40,476 nt of DNA from a bacterium (GTDB lineage Bacteria; Armatimonadota; UBA5829), in contig JAJFTD010000028.1 in the NCBI GenBank assembly GCA_021373255.1, forward strand, positions 1 through 40,476, given 5' to 3'. The position numbers were made by a program, and so were the translations under genes. Below the pieces are notes generated by a model that had not been told where the DNA came from, made no database searches, and was given only the letters and a program-made list of their open reading frames with translations. Every line of letters starts with the position of its first letter. Position 1 is the stretch's first letter. Shown in pieces: positions 1 to 8,084 of the stretch.

Positions 1-89
1 TGCTGTGATTACGGCAGGGGTGCCATGGTATCATCAAATTGGCAGCATTCAGAGGTTGGAATGCACGGTCTAATAAGGAGGAACTCAAA

Positions 90-632
90 ATGATAAAGAC
101 ATTATCGATCGCAGCAGCGCTGGCAGCAGTAATCTGCACAACGCCGGTCTGGAGCCAGGGGGCACCCCCACAGGGTGGACCGCGCGGTGCAGGCGCACCG
201 TCTATGAGCTGTCCCGCGATGGCTGTTATGCCACCTCCAAGCGCGGTTATTGATCGCGCGGCTGAGACGCTTCAACTCACCGAAGATCAGACGGCAACTC
301 TTAAGATTGCTATGACGACATGCGACGGAACGATAAAATCACTGGCACAGAAAGCGACGGATGCATCCAAAGCACTGCGCGACGCCCTTGTGGCTTCGGA
401 ATATGATGCACAGAAGGCCAAAGACCTGGCAGCCGCTGCCGAGAAGGCAGAAATAACCTTGATCAATGCACGCATCGACGAGTGGACCCAGATTCGGGCC
501 ATCCTCACGGCGGATCAGGCTAAGAAACTGCTGGATACAACCAACGCACAGCGCCCTGGCCAAGGACAGAGGCCTGCAGGCCCACCACCCGGCGGAGAGG
601 ATGGATTCCCGCCTCCCGGACCGCAAGAGTAG
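90..632 (+). CDS. Secreted Spy/CpxP-like LTxxQ protein
   Basis: A 180-residue protein with an N-terminal signal peptide (charged start, hydrophobic run to about residue 21, Ala/Trp-Ser-Gln cleavage region). The mature part is mostly helical and carries two LTxxQ motifs, LTEDQ (63-67) and LTADQ (139-143), the mark of the Spy/CpxP/ZraP periplasmic chaperone-like family. The C-terminus is Pro/Gly rich. The start at 90 is chosen because AAGGAGG (75-81) lies 8 nt upstream; an in-frame start at 39 would place non-signal residues first and has no such site. It sits upstream of a marR-tolC-macAB cluster that ends with a second LTxxQ protein, so an envelope-stress or efflux-related role is inferred. 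Two hairpins separate it from marR, so it is probably its own transcription unit. Family assignment is fairly safe; the ligand is unknown. Confidence 0.7.
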   Translation: MIKTLSIAAALAAVICTTPVWSQGAPPQGGPRGAGAPSMSCPAMAVMPPPSAVIDRAAETLQLTEDQTATLKIAMTTCDGTIKSLAQKATDASKALRDALVASEYDAQKAKDLAAAAEKAEITLINARIDEWTQIRAILTADQAKKLLDTTNAQRPGQGQRPAGPPPGGEDGFPPPGPQE

Positions 633-653
633 CTGACAGCCTATTAGTTTGAG

Positions 654-684
654 AAGTTGTTTCGGGACGCCCTCGTCCCGAAAC
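654..684. repeat. REP-like palindrome, copy 1
   Basis: GTTTCGGGAC (659-668) pairs perfectly with GTCCCGAAAC (675-684) around a 6-nt loop. The 14 bases 654-667 recur in inverted orientation at 7909-7922, within another perfect palindrome. This suggests a short dispersed palindromic repeat rather than a gene-specific terminator, although it could also stop transcription after the Spy-like gene. Confidence 0.6.
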
Positions 685-700
685 CCTTGGTAGATATGAA

Positions 701-730
701 ATTGAGCCCTCGCGAAAGCGGGGGCTCAAT
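701..730 (+). terminator. Stem-loop after Spy-like gene
   Basis: A 13-bp stem (701-713 with 718-730, one G-T pair) closes on a GAAA tetraloop. It lies about 70 nt after the stop of the Spy-like gene and before marR. There is no T-tract after it, so it is either a weak or factor-assisted terminator or an RNA-stabilising hairpin. The structure is clear; the role is inferred. Confidence 0.5.
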
Positions 731-840
731 TAGTAAGTATCGAGTATTGCAACACAATCTAAACACAACTGAAACGCTCCTGCGATGCTGCAGCGGAACT
801 GCCACATGAAGCGTTGAGGTCTAATAAAAGGATCACTCTT

Positions 841-1299
841 ATGACAGATGACATAGCGATGCAATGCGCGGCAAATGTAAGGGAAACCTGTTACCTGCTC
901 GTGCGTATCATCGGAACCGAAGTAGGCAAGCGCGCGCTGTCCTTTCGAGAAATTATGACGCTGATGACTATACGGGAAGAGCGCGACGCGTGCGTATCGT
1001 TCCTGGCCGAGCAGATAGGAAGCACAGTTTCTGGAGCTTCCAAACTTGTAGACGGTCTTGTGGATATGGGCTACATCACCCGCAAGACTGCAAGGGAAGA
1101 CCGAAGAAGATTGGTGTTGACCCTGACCGACGACGGAAATCGCGTGTTGGACACCATCAACGATGAGGAAATGCTATATCTCAACAAAATAGTCTCAACA
1201 TTTAGTCCGGCTGAATGCGAGATGGTGAGCTTGACCATGAACCTCCTGCGAAAGACTTTTATGGCAAGCCAACTCGAACTCATTCAAGACCCGGCGTAG
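841..1299 (+). CDS. MarR family transcriptional regulator
   Basis: A 152-residue winged-helix regulator. The DNA-binding core spans about residues 33-100, with recognition-helix sequence around TVSGASKLVDGLVDMGYI and the wing motif REDRRR (85-90) followed by LVLTLTDDG, which is diagnostic for MarR. Long N- and C-terminal helices would form the dimer interface. Start 841 is preferred because AAAAGGA ends 8 nt before it; the in-frame TTG at 814 lies inside a small inverted repeat (773-778 with 810-815) and has no ribosome site. It is the first gene of an apparent efflux operon and only 17 nt precede tolC. MarR proteins usually repress such operons and release on binding small aromatic compounds, so autoregulation of this cluster is likely but inferred. 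Confidence 0.88.
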   Translation: MTDDIAMQCAANVRETCYLLVRIIGTEVGKRALSFREIMTLMTIREERDACVSFLAEQIGSTVSGASKLVDGLVDMGYITRKTAREDRRRLVLTLTDDGNRVLDTINDEEMLYLNKIVSTFSPAECEMVSLTMNLLRKTFMASQLELIQDPA

Positions 1300-1316
1300 A
1301 AAGGAGAGTGAAGGCC

Positions 1317-2597
1317 ATGGCAAGACCAGGGTGCGTTATCTCGCTCTCGATCTTACTTCTCATGCCTTGTTTATCAATTACTGCTGATGAGGTCAAGCAG
1401 CCGAAAGCGTATTCGTTGCAGGATTGTATCTCTGTGGCGATGCGCAACAATATCGATGTCCTCACCGCTCAGAACAACGTGATTGCAGCAAAGAGCCGTT
1501 CAGCCAGTGCAAAAAGCGAGTATCTGCCGCAGATATCGCTGCAGAACAACGCATTTGTGTGGGGTTCAGAAAGTGTTTTGAACCAATCGACTACAGGAAC
1601 TGCTTTTTCGGTGGACCAGAATATATTCGACGGAGGCCTGCGAGAAGCAAATGCGCAAAGCGCTCGATATGGTGTGACCCAAAACAAATCGGGGCAGACC
1701 CGAACACTGCAGACGGTTACGTATAACGTCAGCAAGGCCTATTATGAAGTTCTGCGCTCACGCCATCTGGCTGAGGTCGCGCAGGCGAATGTTACATATA
1801 ACGAAGGGCTTCGTGACCAGATCCAGGCACGTGCGGATGTGGGTGATGCGGCGAAAGTCGATGTGCTGCCGATAGAGGCGCAGTTGGCCAGCGCTCGCGT
1901 CAGCCTTCTTTCCGCTCAGAACTCGCTTAGGACCTCCGCAATTGAATTGCAGAAAGTTATGGGCGTTCCATCTAAATCCAGCTTTGACGTTCAGGAGATC
2001 AGTGATGCTCCAAAAACTGAGATCGCTTCGCTGGACGATTATATTACAGCGGCGAGCAAGTCTCGTCCTGACATAATGCAAAGCCACGCAGCCACGGGGG
2101 CGGCGCGGGCTTCGGTGAGATCATCAAGAATCGCCCTCTATCCACGCCCGGTAATATCTGCAAACTACCAGCGCCAGATATCAGGAGGATTCACGACGAG
2201 CGGCACTCAGCTCGTCGGCGGCATAGTCTTCAACATATTCAACGGGGGTGCAAACCGCGCCGCTTACAGAGAAGCTCAGGCTAATCGTGCCAATGCCGAG
2301 TTACAGGAACAACAGCTCAGCATAGATATAAACTCCGAGGTGGAAGAGGCGTATCTTAGCTTGACCAACGCCAGAGAGCGTATGACGGCCAGTTCTCTCA
2401 GCCTCCAGGCCGCCGATCGGAATTACCAGGCTCAGAAAGAGAGATACTCTCAGGGGCTGGGCACTACTTTAGACTTGCTTAACGCCGAGGTACAGGTCAT
2501 AACCGCACAAAGTGACGACGTGCAGTCGCGTTATGACTACTACATCGCCGTCACCCAAATAGATTATGTGGTAGGCAAGCAAGGAGGAACATTATGA
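1317..2597 (+). CDS. TolC-type outer membrane efflux protein
   Basis: A 427-residue outer membrane channel subunit of the OEP/TolC family. A signal peptide covers about residues 1-23. The rest shows the family's internally duplicated plan: two copies of a long helical hairpin with short beta strands, each beginning with a motif such as YSLQDCISVAMRNN and rich in Ala/Gln/Ser heptads, ending with TQIDYVVG. TolC trimers form the beta-barrel and periplasmic tunnel through which tripartite pumps export substrate. The start at 1317 has AAGGAG (1301-1306) 10 nt upstream; an in-frame GTG at 1308 is too close to that site. Its stop overlaps the next gene's start (ATGA), so it is translationally coupled to the membrane fusion protein. 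The family call is firm. Confidence 0.92.
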   Translation: MARPGCVISLSILLLMPCLSITADEVKQPKAYSLQDCISVAMRNNIDVLTAQNNVIAAKSRSASAKSEYLPQISLQNNAFVWGSESVLNQSTTGTAFSVDQNIFDGGLREANAQSARYGVTQNKSGQTRTLQTVTYNVSKAYYEVLRSRHLAEVAQANVTYNEGLRDQIQARADVGDAAKVDVLPIEAQLASARVSLLSAQNSLRTSAIELQKVMGVPSKSSFDVQEISDAPKTEIASLDDYITAASKSRPDIMQSHAATGAARASVRSSRIALYPRPVISANYQRQISGGFTTSGTQLVGGIVFNIFNGGANRAAYREAQANRANAELQEQQLSIDINSEVEEAYLSLTNARERMTASSLSLQAADRNYQAQKERYSQGLGTTLDLLNAEVQVITAQSDDVQSRYDYYIAVTQIDYVVGKQGGTL

Positions 2598-4264
2598 AAG
2601 GCAAGAAACCATATCGAAAGTATACGGTCCTGGCCGTAGTTTTGATTTTGATAATCGGCATCTTTGCGGCGCGCGCAAGGCAGTCAGGCAGCAAGCAGCC
2701 GGATGTACAGACTGATGTGGTAAAGCGAGGAATCGTGCTCTCCAGCGTTTCAGGCAATGGTGTGCTGGAGCCGCTCACAACAGTGGAGGTAAAGTCCAAT
2801 GTCGGCGGCCAGGTTGTGAAATTGGCAGTAGACGAGGGCGACATGGTGAAAGCCGGTCAATTGATCGCAAAGATAGACCCCTCGGACTCAATCTCAACTC
2901 TCGAGCAGGCGCAAGCTGATTATTCGAGCACAAAGTCAAAAGTGAACCAGGCTAGGCAGGCGCTGAGCATGCAGCGTCTTCAGACCTCGGCAAATATCAT
3001 AAGTGCTGAACAGGCGCTGGAATCGAGCAGGCAGAAGCTGTCACAGGCTGAACAGCAGGCGGAAGTGCAGCCAAAACTCACAACACAAGCCATAGCCCAG
3101 GCTCAGAGCAGCCTGGATTCGGCTCAGGCAAGTTTGAACCAGACGAAATCAGCCCTGAACCCTCAGAAGTTGGCTTCGGCAAAGGCATCTCTCGACCAGG
3201 CGCAAGCATCGTATAAACAATCTGAAAAGAACCTCAGCCGCCAGCGAGCCCTGCTCGGAAAAGGGTTCGTTGCACAGAGCCAGGTAGACTCAGCCGAGGA
3301 GGCTTTCTCGACAGCCAAGGCTCAGCTTGAGAGTGCGCAGAAAAAGCACGATACGGTAGAAGAAGAGTGCAACGAGGATCTGAAGAACGCCAAGTCCAAA
3401 GTCGCCCAGGCGAAAGCCGCGCTGGAAACTGCTCAGTCAAACAGGATGCAGGACGACTTGAAGCGCAAAGACCTTGCCGCTTCCAGAGCATCTGTAAAAC
3501 AGGCGATGGCGGCACTGGCGTCCACCCGAGCTGCAGCCTATCAGGACCAGATGAAGAGCGAGGACATTCTGCAGTCTCAGGCACAATTGGAAAAGTCCAA
3601 CGCCGCACTGGAGAACGCGCAGACCCAGGTAGGCTACACAACCATCGTAGCGCCGAGGTCCGGTGTGGTGGTCAAAAAATACGTTGAAGAGGGGTCCATA
3701 GTTACCGCAGGCCGCCAAGCAATGGCAGGAAGCGGCTCCGGCGTCACAATCGTCGAGATTGCAGACGTCAGCAAGATGCAGGTCGTGGCGGATGTGGATG
3801 AGACTGATGTGTCCAAGATCACACTCGGCCAGCAGGTTGATGTCAGCATCGATGCATTCCCCGGCGAGCTGTTCCCCGCCAAGGTGATCAAGATTGCCCC
3901 GGAGGCGGAGGTCAATCAGAACGTGACCACAGTCCCGGTCACCGTGGAACTAGAGCAGACCGACTCACGGCTCAAGCCGCAGATGAACGCCACTTGCGAC
4001 TTTGTAATTTCCCGTAAGGAAAACGTAATCTACGTGCCTGTGGAAGCCATTACGGAGACCGATTCCGGCACTGAGGTAACACTAGTCGATCACGAGAAGC
4101 AGGTGGTTCATAAAGTCGAGGTTGGTTTGACAGGTGATGACTACTGCGAGATCGTCAGCGGGCTCAATGTCGGTGAAACGGTTGTCATACCCGATGAAGA
4201 AACGACCACCAGCACCAGCAAAGGTGGACCTGGCGGCGGACCCGGCGGACCGCCGCCGATGTAG
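2594..4264 (+). CDS. MacA-like periplasmic membrane fusion protein (HlyD family)
   Basis: A 556-residue adaptor with one N-terminal membrane segment (about residues 10-26). The lipoyl domain is split: VKSNVGGQVVKLAVDEGDMV near residues 65-90 and its partner TIVAPRSGVVVKKYVEEGS near 350-370. Between them lies an unusually long Ala/Gln/Ser/Lys-rich coiled-coil hairpin of about 250 residues, against roughly 110 in E. coli MacA. Beta-barrel and membrane-proximal domains follow, then a short Gly/Pro tail ending GPGGPPPM. The start overlaps the tolC stop by 4 nt with GGAGG 6 nt upstream. In MacAB-TolC pumps this protein bridges the ABC permease and TolC. The long hairpin implies a longer periplasmic bridge or deeper TolC contact. 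Strong family call; the exported substrate is unknown. Confidence 0.92.
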   Translation: MKGKKPYRKYTVLAVVLILIIGIFAARARQSGSKQPDVQTDVVKRGIVLSSVSGNGVLEPLTTVEVKSNVGGQVVKLAVDEGDMVKAGQLIAKIDPSDSISTLEQAQADYSSTKSKVNQARQALSMQRLQTSANIISAEQALESSRQKLSQAEQQAEVQPKLTTQAIAQAQSSLDSAQASLNQTKSALNPQKLASAKASLDQAQASYKQSEKNLSRQRALLGKGFVAQSQVDSAEEAFSTAKAQLESAQKKHDTVEEECNEDLKNAKSKVAQAKAALETAQSNRMQDDLKRKDLAASRASVKQAMAALASTRAAAYQDQMKSEDILQSQAQLEKSNAALENAQTQVGYTTIVAPRSGVVVKKYVEEGSIVTAGRQAMAGSGSGVTIVEIADVSKMQVVADVDETDVSKITLGQQVDVSIDAFPGELFPAKVIKIAPEAEVNQNVTTVPVTVELEQTDSRLKPQMNATCDFVISRKENVIYVPVEAITETDSGTEVTLVDHEKQVVHKVEVGLTGDDYCEIVSGLNVGETVVIPDEETTTSTSKGGPGGGPGGPPPM

Positions 4265-4276
4265 GAGGGGCACGTC

Positions 4277-5014
4277 ATGATCAAAGTAGAGAATCTCCAA
4301 AAGACATATCAAATGGGGGATGTCCTGGTACGTGCTCTTAAGGGCGTGTCCATTGAGGTCAAGAAAGGTGAATTCGTGGCTATTATGGGCCCGTCGGGCT
4401 CGGGTAAGTCGACGTTCATGAACATCATCGGCTGCCTGGACCAGCCCACGGATGGTTCATATATCCTGGACAGCCAGGAAGTAGCCGGAATGGACGATGA
4501 TGAGCTGGCTGCGGTACGCAATCGCAAGATCGGGTTCGTGTTTCAGACATTCAACCTGATCCCAAGACGCCCGGCGCTGCGGCAGGTAATGCTGCCTATG
4601 CTCTATGACTCGAGCTACACCAACTCCGAAGAAAGAGCGAGAGCCGCGCTGGAAAGAGTTGGGCTTGGCGAAAGGATAGATCACAAACCCAATGAACTCT
4701 CAGGCGGCCAGCAGCAGAGAGTGGCGATTGCGCGCGCCCTTGTGACCGATCCGGTGATCGTACTGGGAGACGAGCCGACCGGCAACCTGGACACCCGCAC
4801 AAGCGAAGAGATAATGGCTATATTTCAGGCGCTCCATTGCGAGGGCAAGACAGTGGTCATTGTCACTCACGAGGAGGACATCGCAAAGCACGCACAGCGC
4901 GTGATCCATTTCAGGGACGGCCATATAATCTCCGACGAAAAGGTCGAGCATCCCCTGAACGCGATAGCAGTGCTTGCGAGCCTGCCGGTGGAGGAAGAAA
5001 ATGAGCATTTTTGA
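4277..5014 (+). CDS. ABC transporter ATPase, MacB/LolD type
   Basis: A 245-residue nucleotide-binding subunit with all motifs intact: Walker A GPSGSGKS (38-45), Q-loop Gln90, signature LSGGQ (141-145), Walker B VIVLGDE (160-166) with catalytic Glu166, D-loop NLD, and H-loop His198. It belongs to the MacB/LolD/FtsE branch, whose ATPase drives mechanotransmission through a permease rather than classical transport. In E. coli MacB the ATPase and permease are fused; here they are separate genes that overlap by 14 nt. It starts 12 nt after the membrane fusion gene with GGAGG in front. The stretch after the Q-loop (IPRRPALRQ) is less typical than the usual LTALENV but does not touch catalytic residues. 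Confidence 0.95.
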   Translation: MIKVENLQKTYQMGDVLVRALKGVSIEVKKGEFVAIMGPSGSGKSTFMNIIGCLDQPTDGSYILDSQEVAGMDDDELAAVRNRKIGFVFQTFNLIPRRPALRQVMLPMLYDSSYTNSEERARAALERVGLGERIDHKPNELSGGQQQRVAIARALVTDPVIVLGDEPTGNLDTRTSEEIMAIFQALHCEGKTVVIVTHEEDIAKHAQRVIHFRDGHIISDEKVEHPLNAIAVLASLPVEEENEHF

Positions 5015-6218
5015 GAGTATCTCAGTTGCATTAGAAGGCCTGGCCGCAAATAAGATGCGGGCCGCGCTCACCATGCTCGGTATTATCATAGGTGTATCTG
5101 CCGTGATCACCATGCTCGCCCTCGCCAGTGGCGCCAGCGGGCGTATGATGCAGCAGATACAGCAGATGGGCACAAATGTGCTTATGGTAATGTCCGGCCA
5201 GTCCAAGAGTGGAGCAGTCCGCGGCGGCATGGGCAGCATGGACACACTGACTCTGGAAGACTCGGAAGCTATTGTGGAAAAGTGCCCGGATATCGTTAAG
5301 TCCGCTCCAGAGGTGCGTTCATCGGCACAGGTCAAGTTCCGCAACAGCAACACCAATACGAGCATCATTGGCACTAGTCCTGAATACTTGAGCATCCGCA
5401 ACTACCATATCGAACATGGTCGGTTCTTCAGGGCGCGAGACGTGAAATCGATGCGAAGAGTTGCGGTTATTGGCCCCACGACTGCGACAAACATCTTCGG
5501 CAAGCTCTCACCCGTAGGTAAGAAGATCAGCATCAGGGGAATTCAGTTCCAGGTGCTGGGTGTACTGGCCTCCAAGGGTGCGTCCGGTGGTTTCGGGGAT
5601 CAGGACGACATAATAATGGTGCCGGTCACGACCGCGATGCGCAGGTTGTTCGGGCTGGAGTATCTCCGCACAATCAACGTGCAAGCAAAGACAATGGACC
5701 GAATGGACCAGGCAACCAGCCAGATTACCCGTGTTCTGAGAAAACGCCACCATATCGCCGAGGGCGCAGATGACGATTTCGTGGTCCGCAACCAAGCCGA
5801 GATTATGGAGATGGCCAACGAAACCTCAAAGGTCTTCACGCTTCTCCTGGGCGGCATAGCGAGCGTATCACTGCTGGTCGGTGGGATCGGTGTTATGAAC
5901 ATAATGCTTGTTTCAGTCACCGAGAGGACCAGGGAGATCGGCATCCGCAAGGCTCTTGGGGCTCGCAGAAGAGACATCCAGCGGCAGTTCCTTGTAGAAG
6001 CGCTCGTGCTTTCGATGACGGGCGGAATCGTGGGAATCCTGCTGGGGATTATGGCATCCTGGGGCATTAAGTCCGTGTCGGGTTTGAACGCAACAGTATC
6101 TGTGGGATCGGTGCTGGTATCATTTGGGTTCTCCGCGATGGTGGGCATATTCTTCGGTTATTACCCAGCACGCTCAGCATCACGGCTGGACCCTATAGAA
6201 TCACTACGCTACGAATAG
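5001..6218 (+). CDS. MacB-like ABC transporter permease
   Basis: A 405-residue FtsX/MacB-family permease. One membrane segment lies near residues 20-45 (ending in the GIIIGVSAVITMLALA motif), followed by a large periplasmic MacB-PCD domain (about 50-280), then three C-terminal membrane helices (about 285-305, 335-360 and 370-390). The signature between them, TERTREIGIRKALGAR, is the coupling region that contacts the ATPase. The protein ends with the typical DPIESLRYE. Start 5001 is chosen for GGAGGAA (4990-4996) and the 14-nt overlap with the ATPase gene; an upstream TTG has no support. With the ATPase, MacA-like adaptor and TolC it should form a complete tripartite exporter of periplasmic substrates. 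Confidence 0.94.
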   Translation: MSIFESISVALEGLAANKMRAALTMLGIIIGVSAVITMLALASGASGRMMQQIQQMGTNVLMVMSGQSKSGAVRGGMGSMDTLTLEDSEAIVEKCPDIVKSAPEVRSSAQVKFRNSNTNTSIIGTSPEYLSIRNYHIEHGRFFRARDVKSMRRVAVIGPTTATNIFGKLSPVGKKISIRGIQFQVLGVLASKGASGGFGDQDDIIMVPVTTAMRRLFGLEYLRTINVQAKTMDRMDQATSQITRVLRKRHHIAEGADDDFVVRNQAEIMEMANETSKVFTLLLGGIASVSLLVGGIGVMNIMLVSVTERTREIGIRKALGARRRDIQRQFLVEALVLSMTGGIVGILLGIMASWGIKSVSGLNATVSVGSVLVSFGFSAMVGIFFGYYPARSASRLDPIESLRYE

Positions 6219-6236
6219 CCGAAAGGAAATACTACA

Positions 6237-6848
6237 ATGAAACCATCAGGTAAGCTAATAATTGGCCTCGTTGTGTTAGTTGCTATCGCAGGTGGATTGG
6301 TTGCGCTGAAAAGCAATCGAAGAACCGTGTCTGTAGTCCAGCCAACCGCCGGGGGGCCGATGGGAGGACCCATGGGATCACCAATGGGCGACCCTGGACA
6401 ATTCGCCGAGTTACAGAAATCACATCAGTATGCGTTCCAGTTGATGAAGCTGGTCGGCAACATTGGACGACTTGAGAGCGACGGCAAATCCGGGCTGACT
6501 CCACAGCAAGCTAAGGCAGTTCTCGCAGTCCTGCAGCCCCTGCGCAAGCGTGAATCGCTGGATGAAACCTCTGCAAAAGAGGCTATGAAAGCATTGCAAG
6601 CCGTGCTCACGGATAAGCAGCGGTCAGCAATCAGCGCGCTGCCGCCCGAGCACAAGTTCCACCGTGGCAGCACACCGCCCGGACCGCCGCCCACCGGGAC
6701 ACCATCCGGTCCCCCACCCGCTGGCGGCCCCAAAGCAATGAAGGGCTTCAACCCCCTCAACCCTCCGGCAGGAGGCCCAATGGGCCAACCGGCAGGTAAA
6801 GGAGTAGAAAGGCTCTTCGAGAACTTGGAGAAGAAAAGTAAAGGATAA
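6237..6848 (+). CDS. Membrane-anchored Pro/Gly-rich protein with LTxxQ motifs
   Basis: A 203-residue protein with one uncleaved-looking N-terminal membrane segment (residues 7-24), a Gly/Pro/Met-rich linker with repeated GGPMG units, a small helical domain (about 55-135), and a Pro-rich tail. The helical domain contains LTPQQ (87-91) and LTDKQ (124-128), the same LTxxQ spacing seen in the Spy-like protein at the start of the window, so a distant Spy/CpxP relation is inferred. It follows the permease by 18 nt with GAAAGGAAA as ribosome site and is the last gene of the efflux operon. It may be an accessory sensor or chaperone of the pump. It ends only 2 nt from the convergent sigma factor gene. 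Confidence 0.6.
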   Translation: MKPSGKLIIGLVVLVAIAGGLVALKSNRRTVSVVQPTAGGPMGGPMGSPMGDPGQFAELQKSHQYAFQLMKLVGNIGRLESDGKSGLTPQQAKAVLAVLQPLRKRESLDETSAKEAMKALQAVLTDKQRSAISALPPEHKFHRGSTPPGPPPTGTPSGPPPAGGPKAMKGFNPLNPPAGGPMGQPAGKGVERLFENLEKKSKG

Positions 6849-6850
6849 GC

Positions 6851-7636
6851 TCAATCATTATGCTGTGACTGAAGCAGTTCTTTGAGCCTTGCCATCGCTT
6901 TCTTTTGCAGGCGGGAGACATGCATCTGCGAGATGTTAAGCCTCTTGGCGACTTCGGTCTGAGATAGTTCGCCGAAGAAGCGATAATAGATAATCGCCTT
7001 CTCACGCGGTTCGAGTGCGTTGAGCGCCTGAGTGAGATCGCTGTGGGATTCGATGTCGGCTATCGAGGCATCGGTTTCGCCAAGGAACTCGGCAAGGCTC
7101 ATAGGGCCCGATTCGCCATCACCCTGCAGCGGCGTATCAAGTGACACTGTATCATAAGCATTACCAAGTTCCATTGCTTCGAGGGTGTCCTCCTCGCTAG
7201 CTTCGACATAGGCTGCTATTTCCTGGATAGACGGAGTTCTTCCGGTCATAGAACTCAACGCATCGGCGGCTTTAGTTATTTTGAGGTTAAGCTCCTGGAG
7301 CCTGCGCGGGACTTTCAGGCTCCAGGCTTTATCTCTGAAATAACGCCTGATCTCCCCAACAATTGTGGGGGTAGCATAAGTAGAAAATTGAATTCCTCTA
7401 TCGGGGTCGAACCGATCCACAGCATTTATCAAGCCGATCATACCGACCTGGACTAAATCTTCCAGTGGAATCCCTCTATTAGCAAACTTGCCCGCCAAAA
7501 ACCTGACCAGATTCTGGTGCGCCAACACCAGGCGATCTCGAACAACCGGGTCGCGGCTGCGAATATACTCACGAAAGAGCTCGGTAGTGGCATCCACCGC
7601 CAATCTCTCAGAATTTGCATCATTACCATCTTGCAT
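6851..7636 (-). CDS. RNA polymerase sigma factor, SigB/SigF/SigG type (group 3)
   Basis: A 261-residue sigma-70 factor with regions 2, 3 and 4. Region 2 includes GIPLEDLVQVGMIGLINAVD and RGIQFSTYATPTIVGEIRRY (core binding and -10 recognition), followed directly by the DKAWSLKVPRRLQE linker typical of SigB/SigF/SigG. Region 4 carries the helix-turn-helix SQTEVAKRLNISQMHVSRLQ near the C-terminus. No region 1.1 is present. The start has AGGAAG in front. These factors drive general stress or sporulation regulons and are normally held by an anti-sigma factor, but no RsbW or RsbV gene lies next to this one. It is convergent with the efflux operon and so is not co-transcribed with it. Confidence 0.93.
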   Translation of the reverse strand: MQDGNDANSERLAVDATTELFREYIRSRDPVVRDRLVLAHQNLVRFLAGKFANRGIPLEDLVQVGMIGLINAVDRFDPDRGIQFSTYATPTIVGEIRRYFRDKAWSLKVPRRLQELNLKITKAADALSSMTGRTPSIQEIAAYVEASEEDTLEAMELGNAYDTVSLDTPLQGDGESGPMSLAEFLGETDASIADIESHSDLTQALNALEPREKAIIYYRFFGELSQTEVAKRLNISQMHVSRLQKKAMARLKELLQSQHND

Positions 7637-7665
7637 TCAGTTACTTCCTATATATTCTTAAACAG

Positions 7666-7697
7666 ATAGTGGCGACCAATCCGAGGGTCGCCACTAT
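7666..7697. other. 12-bp perfect hairpin upstream of sigma gene
   Basis: ATAGTGGCGACC (7666-7677) pairs with GGTCGCCACTAT (7686-7697) around an 8-nt loop. It lies 29 nt upstream of the sigma factor start, so it would fall in that gene's leader or promoter region. There is no T-tract on either strand. It could be a regulatory leader hairpin, a protein-binding dyad or an intergenic repeat. Confidence 0.45.
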
Positions 7698-8084
7698 ATC
7701 TACTCAATAAGCTACGTATAGCCAGCCCAGAATACACCTGACCACAGATTCTGGACGCACTCACAAGATGATACCCTACGAGGCTATCGGCCACACCAAG
7801 AAAAGCAAGGTTTTGCGTTGTACGTTGTGAGTTACGAGTTGCGCGTTATGCGTTGTGCTTATCTGGTTTCGTTCACATTGTGCGTCCGATGGTTTCGGGA
7901 AAAGGGTTTCCCGAAACAACTTGCGTTGTCGCTTCGACTTTCTAACCTTTTGACTTTATGACCTTGTGACATTCTAACCTATTTTGTGCTGTCGTGATTA
8001 AAAAGTCTCTCGCCCACGCTAAGTAAACGGCTTTGGGGCTAAGCGTAGTTATCGGGGTATGAATGGTGTGGGAGTAAAGCGGGC
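7698..8084. repeat. Noncoding stretch with degenerate short tandem motifs
   Basis: No convincing gene lies here. Bases 7812-7862 are a degenerate array of GCGTTGTG / GAGTTACGAG / GCGTTATG-like units. A palindrome follows at 7892-7917, then a CTAACCTT-N-TGACTTT unit (7942-7963) that recurs twice elsewhere in the window. The low complexity and lack of coding signal point to a repeat-rich spacer. Confidence 0.5.
7892..7922. repeat. REP-like palindrome, copy 2
   Basis: GTTTCGGGAAA (7892-7902) pairs perfectly with TTTCCCGAAAC (7907-7917) around AGGG. The right arm plus flank (7909-7922) is an exact 14-base inverted match to 654-667. It lies in the spacer between the sigma factor and the LOG-family gene. 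Confidence 0.6.

Noticed and set aside
4700-5401. Long minus-strand ORF (233 codons) opposite the ABC transporter genes
   Set aside because: It lies wholly antisense to well-supported genes, with no ribosome site or recognisable domain, so it is a shadow frame.
7812-7862. CRISPR-like array in the sigma-LOG spacer
   Set aside because: The units are short and degenerate, with no constant repeats, no unique spacers and no cas genes.
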